Made by a program: the position numbers and the translations under genes. This document shows, piece by piece, positions 15,128 through 23,683 of a DNA stretch of 23,683 nucleotides; position 1 is the first letter of the stretch; each line of letters begins with the position of its first letter. The stretch lies in assembly GCA_033549305.1 (NCBI GenBank), contig JAWSUV010000034.1, forward strand, positions 1 through 23,683, given 5' to 3'. The DNA is from Anoxynatronum sp033549305 (GTDB lineage: Bacteria; Bacillota; Clostridia; Peptostreptococcales; Tindalliaceae). The notes beneath the pieces are model-generated. The model did no database searches and was not told the DNA's origin. It saw only the letters and a program-made list of their open reading frames with translations.

Positions 15128-15838
15128 CTATATCCCCAAGTAAGCCTCCCGTACACGCACATCCTTTTCCAGTGCTGACCCCGTACCCTCAATGGCAATT
15201 TTGCCTCGTTCCAGCACATATCCCCGATCGGCCACCTGCAGGGCCATGGCTGCGTTCTGCTCAATGAGCAGCACCGTTTTCCCTGATTTCTTGATCCGCA
15301 GAATCAGTTCAAAGATTTCCTCGATGATGATCGGTGCCAGACCCAGGGAAGGTTCATCCAGCATGATCAGGTCCGGCTCCATCATCAATCCCCTGGCAAT
15401 GGCCAGCATCTGCTGCTCGCCTCCGGAGAGCGTTCCTCCCGCCTGGTTGATCCGTTCCTTCAGCCGGGGAAACAGCTGGCAGACTTCCTCTATCTTGCCG
15501 GCAGTGGTATCCTTTGTCATGCGCCTGTTCCCAAAACTGCCGGCAATCAGGTTTTCCCTGACTGTCAGCATGGGAAATATTTTCCGGCCCTCGGGCACAT
15601 GACTAACGCCCATTTGCACAATTTTGTGCGGCGCATCATCTGTGATATCCCTGCCTTTGAAGCTGACGGTTCCGTCAAATTTGGACACCATGTTGGAAAT
15701 CGCCATCAGGGTGGTGGTTTTCCCGGCCCCGTTGCCGCCGATCAGGGTGATGATTTCCCCTTCCTGCACATTGAAGGTGATCCCGTTCAGCGCATTAATG
15801 TACCCGTAGTGCACATGCAGATCATTCACCAGAAGCAT
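15128..15838 (-). CDS. livF: LivF-type ABC transporter ATPase
   Basis: 236 aa; the ATG overlaps the livG stop as TGATG. Walker A is GGNGAGKTT (34-42), the signature LSGGEQQMLAIARGL follows, and Walker B LIMLDEPSLGLAP is intact. Sequence and length match the LivF branch of branched-chain amino acid importers. It pairs with LivG to power the LivH/LivM permease. The substrate is not fixed by the ATPase. Confidence 0.93.
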   Translation of the reverse strand: MLLVNDLHVHYGYINALNGITFNVQEGEIITLIGGNGAGKTTTLMAISNMVSKFDGTVSFKGRDITDDAPHKIVQMGVSHVPEGRKIFPMLTVRENLIAGSFGNRRMTKDTTAGKIEEVCQLFPRLKERINQAGGTLSGGEQQMLAIARGLMMEPDLIMLDEPSLGLAPIIIEEIFELILRIKKSGKTVLLIEQNAAMALQVADRGYVLERGKIAIEGTGSALEKDVRVREAYLGI

Positions 15839-16623
15839 CAGTGTCCACCCCCCACATTGAGGCCTTTGCCAAAGTAGGCCACAATGACATCTTCATCCCG
15901 CTGCACCTGTTCAGGTGTTCCTTCGGAAATTTTCTGCCCAAAGTTCAGCACCAGCACTTTATGAGCCATGGACATGATGAATTTCATGTCATGCTCAATG
16001 ACCACAATGGTATAGCCTTCCCGGTTCAGCTCCTGGATGAACGTCATCAACGAATTCGTTTCAATCGGGTTCATCCCGGCTGCGGGCTCGTCCAGCAGAA
16101 TGATTTCGGGATTCAGGGCCAGCGCCCTGGCGATCTCCACGCGCCGCTGCACTCCATAGGCCAGGTTGCCTGCCAGTGTATCCCTGTACTCATGCAGGCC
16201 GACCTTTTTGAGAATGGCGATGCCTTCACTGATCACCATTTCTTCGTCCATCTGATACTGTTTGTTATGCATAATCGCATCAAAGATCCCAGACTTTGTC
16301 CGGTTGTGAAACCCGATCTTCACATTCTCCAGCACACTCATGTTTCTGAACAACTGGATATTCTGGAAGGTACGGGCAACTCCTTTTTTGGCGATCTCCT
16401 CCGGTTTCAGGCTGATGAGTGACTCACCCTTGAACAGAATATCTCCCGACGTCGGCTTGTAAATTCCGGAGCACACATTGAAAAAAGTGGTTTTTCCCGC
16501 ACCGTTGGGTCCGATGATGCCGAAAATGTCCTTTTTCTCGACCTGCATGTTGACCTTCTCAACCGCTTTCAAACCGCCGAAGTATTTGCAGATATCCTTC
16601 GCTTCCAGGATCACTTCGCTCAT
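15838..16623 (-). CDS. livG: LivG-type ABC transporter ATPase
   Basis: 261 aa; starts inside the livM stop (ATGA). Walker A GPNGAGKTT (38-46), the Q-loop segment ARTFQNIQLF, a degenerate signature NLAYGVQRRVEIARAL and Walker B IILLDEPAAGMNP are visible. The LivG subfamily usually has YGxQR in place of LSGGQ, as here. It forms the ATPase pair with LivF. Confidence 0.93.
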   Translation of the reverse strand: MSEVILEAKDICKYFGGLKAVEKVNMQVEKKDIFGIIGPNGAGKTTFFNVCSGIYKPTSGDILFKGESLISLKPEEIAKKGVARTFQNIQLFRNMSVLENVKIGFHNRTKSGIFDAIMHNKQYQMDEEMVISEGIAILKKVGLHEYRDTLAGNLAYGVQRRVEIARALALNPEIILLDEPAAGMNPIETNSLMTFIQELNREGYTIVVIEHDMKFIMSMAHKVLVLNFGQKISEGTPEQVQRDEDVIVAYFGKGLNVGGGH

Positions 16624-17645
16624 GACCGCTCACCCACCTTCGCCGATTCCATTTTAAGCGGCTTCTGATTTTTCTTCTTGACTGCAAAGACACTGTCATA
16701 CGCCCCCACCAGTCCCTGCGGCCGCCACCACATCATGGCAATGATCAGAATGGCATAGATCACCATGCGGTACTGGGCGGCAAACCGGAACACTTCGGTG
16801 ATCAGCGTGACAATCAGTGCTCCCGCCAGCGGACCCACCAGGGTTCCCTGTCCACCGATGATTACCATGGACAGGATATTGAAACCCTCGTCAAGGGTAA
16901 ACATGTCCGAGGAAATAAACCGGTAATACGGTGCAAAAGTGGCTCCCGCCACGCCGGCCCAGAAAGACCCGTACATGAAGTTGATGGACTTATAGAAACG
17001 GGATTCGACACCCAGCGATTTTGCCGCCGTCTCATCTTCCCGGATGGAGATCCAGGCCCTACCCACCCGTGATTTCAGGACACGCCCGGTAATTACCAGA
17101 AACACCACCGCCACCAGCAGGAATATGTAGTAATAGTCAGAGGCGCGGCTGATGACTTTCCCCATGAACACCGGTGATGGAATATCCTTGATTCCCATGG
17201 GTCCGCCGGTGACACTGCTCCAGTTCAGGGCCAGGATCCGGATGATTTCCGAAAAACCGAGGGTGACGATGGCCAGGTAGATACCCCGCAGCCGCATGGT
17301 GGGAAGTGAAATGAGAAAACCCACCAGGGAGGCTGAGATGCCAGAAACAACCAGCAGAATCCAGAAGCTGACACCGAACCGGGTAGCCAGAATGGCCTCC
17401 GTGTATGCGCCGATGCAGAAAAAACCCGCATGGCCGATGTTGAACTGGCCGCTGTAGCCGTTGATGGCGTTCAGGGAACCCGCCAGCACGGAATACAGCA
17501 GCATCCGGCAGATGATGCCCATGATGTAGTTGCTGTTCACCAGCTGGGGCAGGGCAAGCAGCACCGCCAGGACAACCAGGTTGATGATGAGCTTTCTTTT
17601 TGCATAGAACGCTTTGATTTCCTTAAACAGCTCTTTTCCTGTCAT
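16620..17645 (-). CDS. livM: LivM-type ABC transporter permease
   Basis: 341 aa from the ATG at 17645 overlapping the livH stop; the longer upstream frame is only a shadow of livH. Eight to nine membrane helices are visible, with SLNAINGYSGQFNIGHAGFF and the cytoplasmic coupling segment RVGRAWISIREDETAAKSLG typical of LivM. It forms the transmembrane channel with LivH. Confidence 0.93.
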   Translation of the reverse strand: MTGKELFKEIKAFYAKRKLIINLVVLAVLLALPQLVNSNYIMGIICRMLLYSVLAGSLNAINGYSGQFNIGHAGFFCIGAYTEAILATRFGVSFWILLVVSGISASLVGFLISLPTMRLRGIYLAIVTLGFSEIIRILALNWSSVTGGPMGIKDIPSPVFMGKVISRASDYYYIFLLVAVVFLVITGRVLKSRVGRAWISIREDETAAKSLGVESRFYKSINFMYGSFWAGVAGATFAPYYRFISSDMFTLDEGFNILSMVIIGGQGTLVGPLAGALIVTLITEVFRFAAQYRMVIYAILIIAMMWWRPQGLVGAYDSVFAVKKKNQKPLKMESAKVGERS

Positions 17646-18517
17646 AGCTTGCCACCCACCTTCTTCGAGAAACCTTCCGGCTTGATGATCAGCACCAGTA
17701 CGAGGAAGATAAACGCAAACACATCCCGGTAACTGTTGGACAGCACCGCGGTACCCAGATTTTCCGTTAGGCCGATCAGTAGTCCCCCCAGCGCGGAAGC
17801 CGGGGCTTCCGTCAGACCTCCCAGCACTGAGGAGGAGAAAGCTTTCAGTCCCATGGTGCCTCCCATGGTCGGCACCAGCGACTGGTAATAGATGGCCAGC
17901 AGCATCCCGGCAACGCCTCCCAGACTGCAGCCGATGGAATTGCCGATCAGGGCGGTGCGTTTCACGTTGATGCCCATCAGCGCAGACGCCTTTTTGTCCT
18001 GGCTGACAGCCCGCAGCTGGATACCCCATCGGGTTTTGTTATTCAGAATATATAACCCCAGCGACAACGCCAGTACAATCACCACGATGATAATCTGGAT
18101 GGTGTTGATCCTCACCCCAAACAGATTGATAAACCGCAGGGCAATCGGCTGCGGCATTGCTTTCATATTCGGTCCGAAAAAAATCTGCGCCAGATTCTTG
18201 AGCAGCATGCTGACTCCTATCGTGCAGATCAGCGAAATGTGACGCGGCGCATCAAAAAACCGTTCATAACAGATCTTATACACAAAAATCCCGATAAACC
18301 AGGAAGCAAAGAAGCTCGCGAACAACCCCAACAGCAGGTTGTTGCCAAAATAAGTAAACGCGTAGTACGCCGCATAGGCGCCAAGCACCATGACTTCGCC
18401 GTGGGTGAACGTCACCAGGCCGACAACCCCGACCACCACCGAGTAGCCAATCGCCATCAGGGCATAGATCGAGCCTTGGGCCAGGCCGTTAATAATTTGA
18501 GAAATGTAGTATTCCAA
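17642..18517 (-). CDS. livH: LivH-type ABC transporter permease
   Basis: The protein probably starts at a TTG (18517) reading LEYYISQIINGLAQGS, because AAAGGGGTG lies 6-8 nt upstream; the frame is open to 18544. About 291 aa with eight helices. INGLAQGSIYALMAIGYSVV near the start and the coupling segment TRWGIQLRAVSQDKKAS are LivH hallmarks. It overlaps livM by four bases. Confidence 0.93.
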   Translation of the reverse strand: MEYYISQIINGLAQGSIYALMAIGYSVVVGVVGLVTFTHGEVMVLGAYAAYYAFTYFGNNLLLGLFASFFASWFIGIFVYKICYERFFDAPRHISLICTIGVSMLLKNLAQIFFGPNMKAMPQPIALRFINLFGVRINTIQIIIVVIVLALSLGLYILNNKTRWGIQLRAVSQDKKASALMGINVKRTALIGNSIGCSLGGVAGMLLAIYYQSLVPTMGGTMGLKAFSSSVLGGLTEAPASALGGLLIGLTENLGTAVLSNSYRDVFAFIFLVLVLIIKPEGFSKKVGGKL

Positions 18518-18617
18518 GATCTTCACCCCTTTTGCAGATTGCAAAAAGCTGCTTTGCGGCCACTTTCACCGACTGCAAAGCAGCTCCCATGTCAATCCTT
18601 ACTACTGCAAACCATTA

Positions 18618-19781
18618 CTAGTTAATGTAATCAAAATCGGTCATTTGAACGAATCGATCACCCTGAATTTCCATGATCAGGTACAGGCGGGTAATGTCAC
18701 CGGATTCATTGAACTCGATCGGGCCGGTTAAACCGACGAAACCTTTTAGATCCTGCAGGTTTTGACGGACAGCATCACGTGTCACTTCCCCATCGATGTT
18801 TTCAATGGCAGCTTTCATCAGATACACCGTGTCATAAGCCACTGCCGGGTGTACCGTTGGCTCAAATCCTGCACGATCTTTGAATTCCTGCGCCCATGCC
18901 CAGGCCTGTTCGTTTTCTTCGGTGATAAAGAACGGAGTGGAGAGCAGCAGGCCTTCCACATTTTCACCGGCCAGTTCGATGATCTGCATGGAAGTGCCAG
19001 GGCCCAGGGCCGTCAGCTCAACATCCCAGCCCATCTGGGCCGCTGTGTTGGCGATCATGGCCGTATCGTTGGCATGCATGATCAGGGCCAGGGTATCCGG
19101 ATTTGTAGCGCGGACTTTTGTCAAGAGTGAGTTGAAATCCCGTTCCCCTTCCACAAAGTTTTCCTCGGACACAATGTTCAGTCCGTCGATGGCTGCCTGG
19201 CGAATCAGGTTTTCATAAGCAGACTGGCCCCAGTCGTTATTAATATAAATTACGCCGATTGCCTCGGCATTCTTGTATTTTTGCAGCAGGAAGGTGGAGA
19301 AGAAGGGCGCCTCGCCGTCCTGACGGCCCATGATACTGAACATGTACTCATTCATACCGGCGTAATCGGGATGGGATGCGGTCGGTGACAGCTGCACCAT
19401 GCCGCCGGCGCCCAGAATCGGCGCATTGGCCATGCAGTTGGAGCTGGTGAAGTCGCCCAGCACTGCCAGGAAGGATTCATCATCCACCACACGTCTGGCA
19501 ATGTCCGCACTTTCCGTCGGCTCACCCTTGGTGTCGTACACCACCAGCTCAATCATATTGCCATTGATCCCGCCGGCCGCATTGATCTCGTCGGCAGCCA
19601 TCTGTGTCGCCACTTCAAAGCCTTTCCCATACTCTGCATAGTTTCCGGTAATAGGTGCAAAGACAGCAAATTTATAGGCACCTGCCTCTTCACCACCGCC
19701 CGCCGGTGCAGGGCTGGAGCAGCCGGCCAGCACCGCAGCCATCAACAATACCACCAACAGTACTGATAACACTTTTTTCAT
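18618..19781 (-). CDS. livK: LivK-type substrate-binding lipoprotein
   Basis: 387 aa; AAAGGGGGATTTACA precedes the ATG. Residues 1-20 are a lipoprotein signal with lipobox VLAGC, so C21 would be lipidated and the protein anchored outside the membrane. The mature part starts YKFAVFAPITGNYAEYGKG and fits type I periplasmic-binding proteins of the Leu/Ile/Val group. It delivers the substrate to LivHMGF. The neighbouring kinases hint that the substrate may be a sugar, polyol or derivative rather than an amino acid. A 100-bp gap to livH and a 129-bp gap upstream are the widest inside the cluster. Confidence 0.92.
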   Translation of the reverse strand: MKKVLSVLLVVLLMAAVLAGCSSPAPAGGGEEAGAYKFAVFAPITGNYAEYGKGFEVATQMAADEINAAGGINGNMIELVVYDTKGEPTESADIARRVVDDESFLAVLGDFTSSNCMANAPILGAGGMVQLSPTASHPDYAGMNEYMFSIMGRQDGEAPFFSTFLLQKYKNAEAIGVIYINNDWGQSAYENLIRQAAIDGLNIVSEENFVEGERDFNSLLTKVRATNPDTLALIMHANDTAMIANTAAQMGWDVELTALGPGTSMQIIELAGENVEGLLLSTPFFITEENEQAWAWAQEFKDRAGFEPTVHPAVAYDTVYLMKAAIENIDGEVTRDAVRQNLQDLKGFVGLTGPIEFNESGDITRLYLIMEIQGDRFVQMTDFDYIN

Positions 19782-19910
19782 TGTAAATCCCCCTTTATTC
19801 GTTGATCGGTTTCACGGTTACAAAAAAACTCACGGCAGACCGTTGTCATTTTCAATCGGTATCTGTGATGACGCGCCTCACCTCCTTCACTCATCGTGAT
19901 TGGTGAATGC

Positions 19911-20411
19911 CTATTTCTTGTAGAACTTCACCTGGCAGGTTTTGCACTTCTTCGCAATGGTGTCGCCCAGTTCAAACTCATATCCCATAGCCTCGGCAAT
20001 GCCCCGGTCGCCATCCATGGCGATATCGCACAGAAGAGCGATTTTTTCTTCGTCAATGCCCAGCTTTTGCCAGGCTTCCACCAGCGCACAGTAGTTGAAA
20101 TCAATGTCCACATGCTTTTTGTCATAGGTCTTGATGTCCATTTCAAAGAGATTAACGCCGTCCTCCGTCAAAAATACCTCTTTGAAGGCGCTTACATCCT
20201 CCGGATTGCTGCTCTTCGCCTTAAACATCTCACCGTGCATCAACCCCGTCTTTTTCACAGCCGCCCGCGTGATTTTTTCCGCGTCACAGCCAGCCTTTTC
20301 CATCTCCAGGAACATCAGGCCCATCCAGGTGGCGCGGTGCTGTATGGCTGCCCGGAGCGCATTGATGTGATCATTCTCCACCAGTTTTGCTTTGTTTTCA
20401 ATCGTTGACAT
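19911..20411 (-). CDS. L-2-amino-thiazoline-4-carboxylic acid hydrolase family protein
   Basis: 166 aa; AAAGGAGGATGAATT precedes the ATG. The C-terminal half has FNYCALVEAWQKLG, ALLCDIAMDGDRG and FELGDTIAKKCKTC, matching the ATC hydrolase family (PF14196 from memory). The founding enzyme opens the thiazoline ring of ATC to yield cysteine derivatives; most members in Clostridia are uncharacterised. The Cys in NYC, the Cys in LLC and the DGDRG motif are likely functional. It sits between the ribokinase-like gene and livK, so it is probably part of the same pathway; a hydrolytic or hydratase role on the imported compound is inference. Confidence 0.75.
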   Translation of the reverse strand: MSTIENKAKLVENDHINALRAAIQHRATWMGLMFLEMEKAGCDAEKITRAAVKKTGLMHGEMFKAKSSNPEDVSAFKEVFLTEDGVNLFEMDIKTYDKKHVDIDFNYCALVEAWQKLGIDEEKIALLCDIAMDGDRGIAEAMGYEFELGDTIAKKCKTCQVKFYKK

Positions 20412-20434
20412 AATTCATCCTCCTTTGATTTTGA

Positions 20435-21382
20435 TTAACTGACCGGGATCACCCTATACCGTCGCAAAAACCGGTCAATCTCCTCCCGGGTAGGCATCGC
20501 CGGAGCCGTTCCGTTTTTAGTGACTGACAGGGCACCGACCGCATTTCCGAAAATCACCGCCTCTTCCAACGTCATGCCTTCAGCAATGGCTGTGGCAAAG
20601 CCTCCGTTGAAGGCATCGCCGGCGCCAGTGGTGTCCACCACCATTTCCACGGTAAATCCGGGGATCAGTTTCGAATCCTGTGATGTGTGAAAGAACACCC
20701 CTTTTTCTCCCAGGGTAATCAACGCCAACTGGACGCCCCTGGATATAAAGATCTCAGCCGCCGCTGCCGCGTCTGCTTCATTCCGAATGGCCACTCCCGT
20801 CAGCACTTCCGCTTCCGTTTCGTTGGGGGTGATGATATCAATCAGCTGATAAATGGCATGGTCCACCTGCTGCACCGGAGCCGGATTGACGATCGTTTTC
20901 AGACCCATCTCCTTTGCCATGCGCAGCACCTGCCACACGGCGTCCATGTTGGTTTCAAACTGTGTCAGGAACACGCCGGCTTCTGTCATTTCCGGCTTCA
21001 GGGAGGCGACCTCATCGGGCGTGATGCAAGTGCATGCCCCGGAAGATACCACGATGGCGTTTTCGCCGGTGCCGTTTTCCACCATGATCAGCGCACTGCC
21101 TGTTTCATGCGTCTCATCCTGGTAGACATGCGTACAGGAGATGCCCTCATCGATGTAGGTCTTCAGCGCCACCTCGGCAAACTGGTCTCTGCCCAGCTTC
21201 GTCAGAAAGCACACATCCGCTCCCGCACGTTTGGCTGCAATACACTGATTCGAGCCTTTTCCGCCAGGCCCCACCGTCAGCGGCCCTCCAAAAATGGTTT
21301 CCCCTCTCCTGGGGAGCGCGGGTGATTTCATGGCCAGGTCCACCACAAAACTACCCATGATCACCAACTTATTACCGCCCAT
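20435..21382 (-). CDS. rbsK: Ribokinase-like PfkB family carbohydrate kinase
   Basis: 315 aa; GGAGGGATTGC precedes the ATG. GGKGSNQ (40-46) is the sugar-binding motif of ribokinases, NPAPV and TPNETEAEVLTG are typical middle strands, and DTTGAGDAF (250-258) contains the anion hole and catalytic base D256. It phosphorylates a pentose or similar sugar with ATP in the cytoplasm. It is the first enzyme gene after the LacI regulator, 77 bp apart on the same strand. Substrate identity is open. Confidence 0.85.
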   Translation of the reverse strand: MGGNKLVIMGSFVVDLAMKSPALPRRGETIFGGPLTVGPGGKGSNQCIAAKRAGADVCFLTKLGRDQFAEVALKTYIDEGISCTHVYQDETHETGSALIMVENGTGENAIVVSSGACTCITPDEVASLKPEMTEAGVFLTQFETNMDAVWQVLRMAKEMGLKTIVNPAPVQQVDHAIYQLIDIITPNETEAEVLTGVAIRNEADAAAAAEIFISRGVQLALITLGEKGVFFHTSQDSKLIPGFTVEMVVDTTGAGDAFNGGFATAIAEGMTLEEAVIFGNAVGALSVTKNGTAPAMPTREEIDRFLRRYRVIPVS

Positions 21383-21384
21383 GC

Positions 21385-21465
21385 AATCCCTCCGTCAGCC
21401 TTTTTAAACCGCCAACACTTCAATATAATGCCCTATGCTGGTATGCTTGAATCCCTCCATCAGCC
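21385..21465 (-). repeat. Duplicated translation-initiation segment between lacI and rbsK
   Basis: On the - strand GGCTGAyGGAGGGATT occurs twice: 21465-21450, overlapping the lacI stop codon, and 21400-21385, serving as the rbsK ribosome binding site. The copies differ at one base and are 65 bp apart. It looks like a short tandem duplication around the intergenic segment; the upstream copy has no start codon at a useful distance. Confidence 0.5.
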
Positions 21466-22464
21466 TGATTTTCTGATAATGAGTCTGGGCGGAATAACCA
21501 TTTCCCTGGCCGTATTACATATCTCACCTTCCGTTCGCTGAAGAAACAGAGAGGCAATCGCACGGCCGATTTCCCCGTGGTTTTGTTCCACTACGGTAAT
21601 GGGTGGATCTGTCATGTCAGCCAGGTTCATATCGTCAAACATGATCAACGCCAGATCATCCGGTATGTTTTTGCCCAGATGCCGAAGCGCCTGAATTGCT
21701 CCCACACCCATGAAGTTGTTCCCCACAAACACCGCATCAATAGCGGCGTCCGTTTCCATGATCGTCATCATACAGCGGTAGCCGCTTTCCCTGGAAAAGT
21801 CACCAAATCCGATTAACCGCTCGTCCGCAGGAATGTTGAACAGAGAAAGCGCCTTCAGATACCCCTCATAGCGTTCCCGGCCAGGTGTGTACTGCTGGGG
21901 CCCGGCTATCATGGCAATATGGCGGCGCCCCTGGTTTAGCAGGTGGGAAACCGCCTGCATGGCTCCTGTTTTGTTATCCGTCCTGACCGAGGATATAATG
22001 GGACTGATCACCCGATCCAGCTGAATCACCGGAATGTTTTCGTCAATGGTTTCATACTCCCTGGCAAAGGTATCCGAGGTGGAGGTGATGAAAAGGCCGT
22101 CGATTCTTCTTTCCATGATGTTTTTGATGTATATCCGTTCCAGCTTCAGATCTTCGAGAACGCTGTAAATCATGATGGAATAGCCTTTTTCCTTCAGAAT
22201 CGTACCGGTAGCCTTGATAATCTCCGTAAAGAACGGATTGCTTATATCGGGGATCACAAACCCCACCGTATAGGTTTTGGAGCCCCTCAGGCTTCTGGCG
22301 ATGGCGTTGGGCTGGTAATTCAGGTCTTTGATGGCCGCCTCGATCCGCTGGCAGCTTTCGCGAGAAACACTGCCCCTGTTCAGGTAACGGGACACCGTTG
22401 AAGGAGAAACTTTGGCTTGTTCAGCTACTTGCACCAGTGTTGCGTTCCGCAAAATCGACACCAT
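21460..22464 (-). CDS. LacI-family transcriptional regulator
   Basis: 334 aa from the ATG at 22464; a TTG at 22452 giving LRNATLVQVAE is an alternative, as neither has a strong ribosome binding site. The N-terminal helix-turn-helix reads TLVQVAEQAKVSPSTVSRYLN, followed by the hinge NAIARSLR. The remainder is a periplasmic-binding-protein-like effector domain with VGFVIPDISNPFFTEI. LacI proteins repress sugar operons until an effector binds. It precedes the kinase/Liv/Dha genes on the same strand and is the obvious regulator, with candidate operators just upstream of itself. Confidence 0.92.
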   Translation of the reverse strand: MVSILRNATLVQVAEQAKVSPSTVSRYLNRGSVSRESCQRIEAAIKDLNYQPNAIARSLRGSKTYTVGFVIPDISNPFFTEIIKATGTILKEKGYSIMIYSVLEDLKLERIYIKNIMERRIDGLFITSTSDTFAREYETIDENIPVIQLDRVISPIISSVRTDNKTGAMQAVSHLLNQGRRHIAMIAGPQQYTPGRERYEGYLKALSLFNIPADERLIGFGDFSRESGYRCMMTIMETDAAIDAVFVGNNFMGVGAIQALRHLGKNIPDDLALIMFDDMNLADMTDPPITVVEQNHGEIGRAIASLFLQRTEGEICNTAREMVIPPRLIIRKSG

Positions 22465-22501
22465 CCAGTCAGTGTATGCAGTACATGTTTATTCGTTAAA
22501 T

Positions 22502-22600
22502 TGGTAACGTTATTTAATTATAATTTGTTTATGAGTCTTTTATTTCAATGCTTTAAAGCGGAATGGCGAAATATTTTTCATAAATTAATGGCAACGTTCT
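22502..22600 (-). promoter_or_regulatory. Promoter region of the LacI cluster with two AACGTT-core operators
   Basis: On the + strand TGGTAACGTTAT (22502-22513) and TGGCAACGTTCT (22589-22600) share TGGyAACGTTnT with a central CG, as expected for LacI-family sites. Between them a perfect TATAAT lies at 22522-22517 on the - strand. The proximal site falls at about the transcription start; the centres are 87 bp apart, so looping repression is possible. No good -35 box was found. Confidence 0.5.
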
Positions 22601-22668
22601 CAATCATAATCATACCAACCACATGGACGGATGTCAATGAGAAGCGGACAAATTCATGTGCAATGTTG

Positions 22669-23046
22669 TTAAAAGCTGTCCGCGTAGATCTTCCGCACAA
22701 TGTCCGGTACCGCATAGGCCGGGTCGTTGTCCAGGCTGCCGGCTACACCGTCACAGAGGTGCTGCAGCTGGTCCCGGTGCAGGCCAAGGTCCGGTAGTTT
22801 ATAAGTGACGCTGATCAGGTCCATAAAGTCCGTCAGGATCTGCAGCACTTCTTCCCGGCTGCGGCAGACCGATCCGGACAGAATCGTCCCGATCGTGTTG
22901 AGTTTCTCCCGGGCGTGTTCATACCCGTGACACACCCAGTCCGGGTACAGGCAGGCCAGTCCCGCGCTGTGACTGGTGTCTGTCAGGGCGCCGAGGGGGT
23001 ACTGGAGGCGATGGGGCAGGCAGGTGCTGGCAATTCCCTGGCCGGC
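22669..23046 (-). pseudogene. C-terminal remnant of an iron-containing alcohol dehydrogenase
   Basis: The frame reads GQGIASTCLPHRLQYPLGAL, then DTSHSAGLACLYPDWV and, at the end, GSLDNDPAYAVPDIVRKIY. These match the C-terminal helical domain of Fe-ADH proteins, including a metal-binding His segment. The N-terminal NAD-binding domain (about 230 residues) is absent, and the sequence upstream of about 23046 does not look coding. A gene fragment left after deletion, lying 204 bp upstream of the LacI gene on the same strand. Confidence 0.6.
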
Positions 23047-23320
23047 ACGGTAATGCCGATGCGTCTGTCGTTCATATCGTGCCCTCTTTCCATGATTTTC
23101 CGTTGACCCTACTCCTCTCTATCATCGCTCATTTGGCAAAAGCTGTCAAACAGGCATGTGTCCGGATCACACAGCCGGAGCCGCCTCTGTTGTACCATGC
23201 TTCCCTGCTGCACCATCAATCCGGTATCATTGATGTTTCTTTCCCAAATGGGTATATATGAAAAGTGGCCGGCAGCACCCGCCGGTCACGGAAAGCCGTC
23301 GAAAAGAGGCGAAGCACCGG

Positions 23321-23683
23321 ATGCTCAGACTGATCAACTATCTCAAACCCTACTGGAAAAGCGTGCTGGTGATTTTGGTGTTAACCCTGGCCGGCGTTTT
23401 TTCCGAGCTCTTTTTACCCCGCCTGATGGGGAACATCGTTGACATCGGTGTCACCACCGGAGACCTGCCCTATATTTACGCCACCGGTCTCCGGATGGTC
23501 ATCATCGCCGTGCTGGGAACCGTCAGCATGGTGCTGTCAAGCTATTTGTCCGCCCGGGCGGCCACCGCCTACGGCAGGGATCTGCGGGCCGCCGTCTTTA
23601 CACGGGTGGAACGCTTTTCCCTGAACGAATTCAACCAGCTGGGCACTGCCTCTCTCATCACCCGCACCACCAATGACATCAAC
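23321..23683 (+). CDS. ABC exporter, transmembrane domain (5' part, runs off the window)
   Basis: 121 codons from the ATG at 23321. The start MLRLINYLKPYWKSV, a first helix at residues 14-34 (VLVILVLTLAGVFSELFLP), GNIVDIGVTTGD and the coupling region FNQLGTASLITRTTNDI are typical of the half-size multidrug/lipid ABC exporter family (MdlA/YfiB-like), commonly encoded as heterodimer pairs. The ribosome binding site is weak (AAAAGAGG at about 13 nt). The ATPase domain lies beyond the window. Confidence 0.85.
   Translation, partial: MLRLINYLKPYWKSVLVILVLTLAGVFSELFLPRLMGNIVDIGVTTGDLPYIYATGLRMVIIAVLGTVSMVLSSYLSARAATAYGRDLRAAVFTRVERFSLNEFNQLGTASLITRTTNDIN

Noticed and set aside
17646..18029. N-terminal extension of livM
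   Set aside because: It overlaps livH in another frame and its sequence is not protein-like; the ATGA overlap at 17642-17645 fixes the start.
19822..19843. ACGG/CCGT hairpin with a T run upstream of livK on the - strand
   Set aside because: A stem of only 4-5 bp is too weak to call a terminator or attenuator with confidence.

Overview
The window looks like a chromosomal segment of an anaerobic, spore-forming Firmicute (Clostridia-like). Evidence: strong AGGAGG-type ribosome binding sites, a GerW/YtfJ-type sporulation gene next to a DUF2953 (YtfI-type) gene, a lipobox substrate-binding protein, and moderate GC. No rRNA, tRNA, IS element or CRISPR array was seen.

Layout. 1-534 (-) is the 5' part of an inosose-dehydratase-like (IolE) gene behind a perfect -35 box and an 11-bp-phased TTTCG operator array. 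955-2985 (+) holds an ECF sigma factor with its core deleted, a zinc-finger anti-sigma, a DUF2953 protein and GerW. 3080-4566 (-) is the mercury-methylation pair hgcA-hgcB, convergent with gerW and separated from it by two terminators. 4751-5960 (-) holds two decayed loci: an ABC exporter and a frameshifted DUF3784 gene. 6150-11160 (+) holds a GH18 hydrolase, a pirin remnant, an XRE regulator with a membrane domain, a PAP2 phosphatase and a ketopantoate-reductase-like gene. 11268-12184 is fragmentary coding debris. 12267-22464 (-) is a long unidirectional cluster: LacI regulator, ribokinase-like kinase, ATC-hydrolase family protein, complete Liv-type ABC importer (K-H-M-G-F), DhaK, DhaL, and a cysteine-synthase-like enzyme with a Cys-rich tail. 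22669-23046 (-) is the tail of a lost iron alcohol dehydrogenase, and 23321-23683 (+) starts an ABC exporter.

The main discovery candidate is hgcB. Its reading frame contains UGA at codon 72, the place where known HgcB proteins have a conserved cysteine (Cys73 in the model protein, from memory). The same frame then continues through the canonical vicinal Cys pair (C95-C96), a second UGA at codon 110, and a tail ending in two more CC pairs. Each UGA is followed by a stable hairpin whose loop starts about 28-31 nt downstream, inside the window used by bacterial SECIS elements. This suggests a selenocysteine-containing HgcB. The alternative is a recently mutated hgcB.

How the genes may work together: HgcA (corrinoid methyltransferase, membrane) and HgcB (ferredoxin-like reductant) form the methylmercury system. 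The 12-22 kb cluster reads as an inducible uptake and phosphorylation pathway for a small unidentified substrate, controlled by the LacI protein through two AACGTT-core sites upstream of its own gene.
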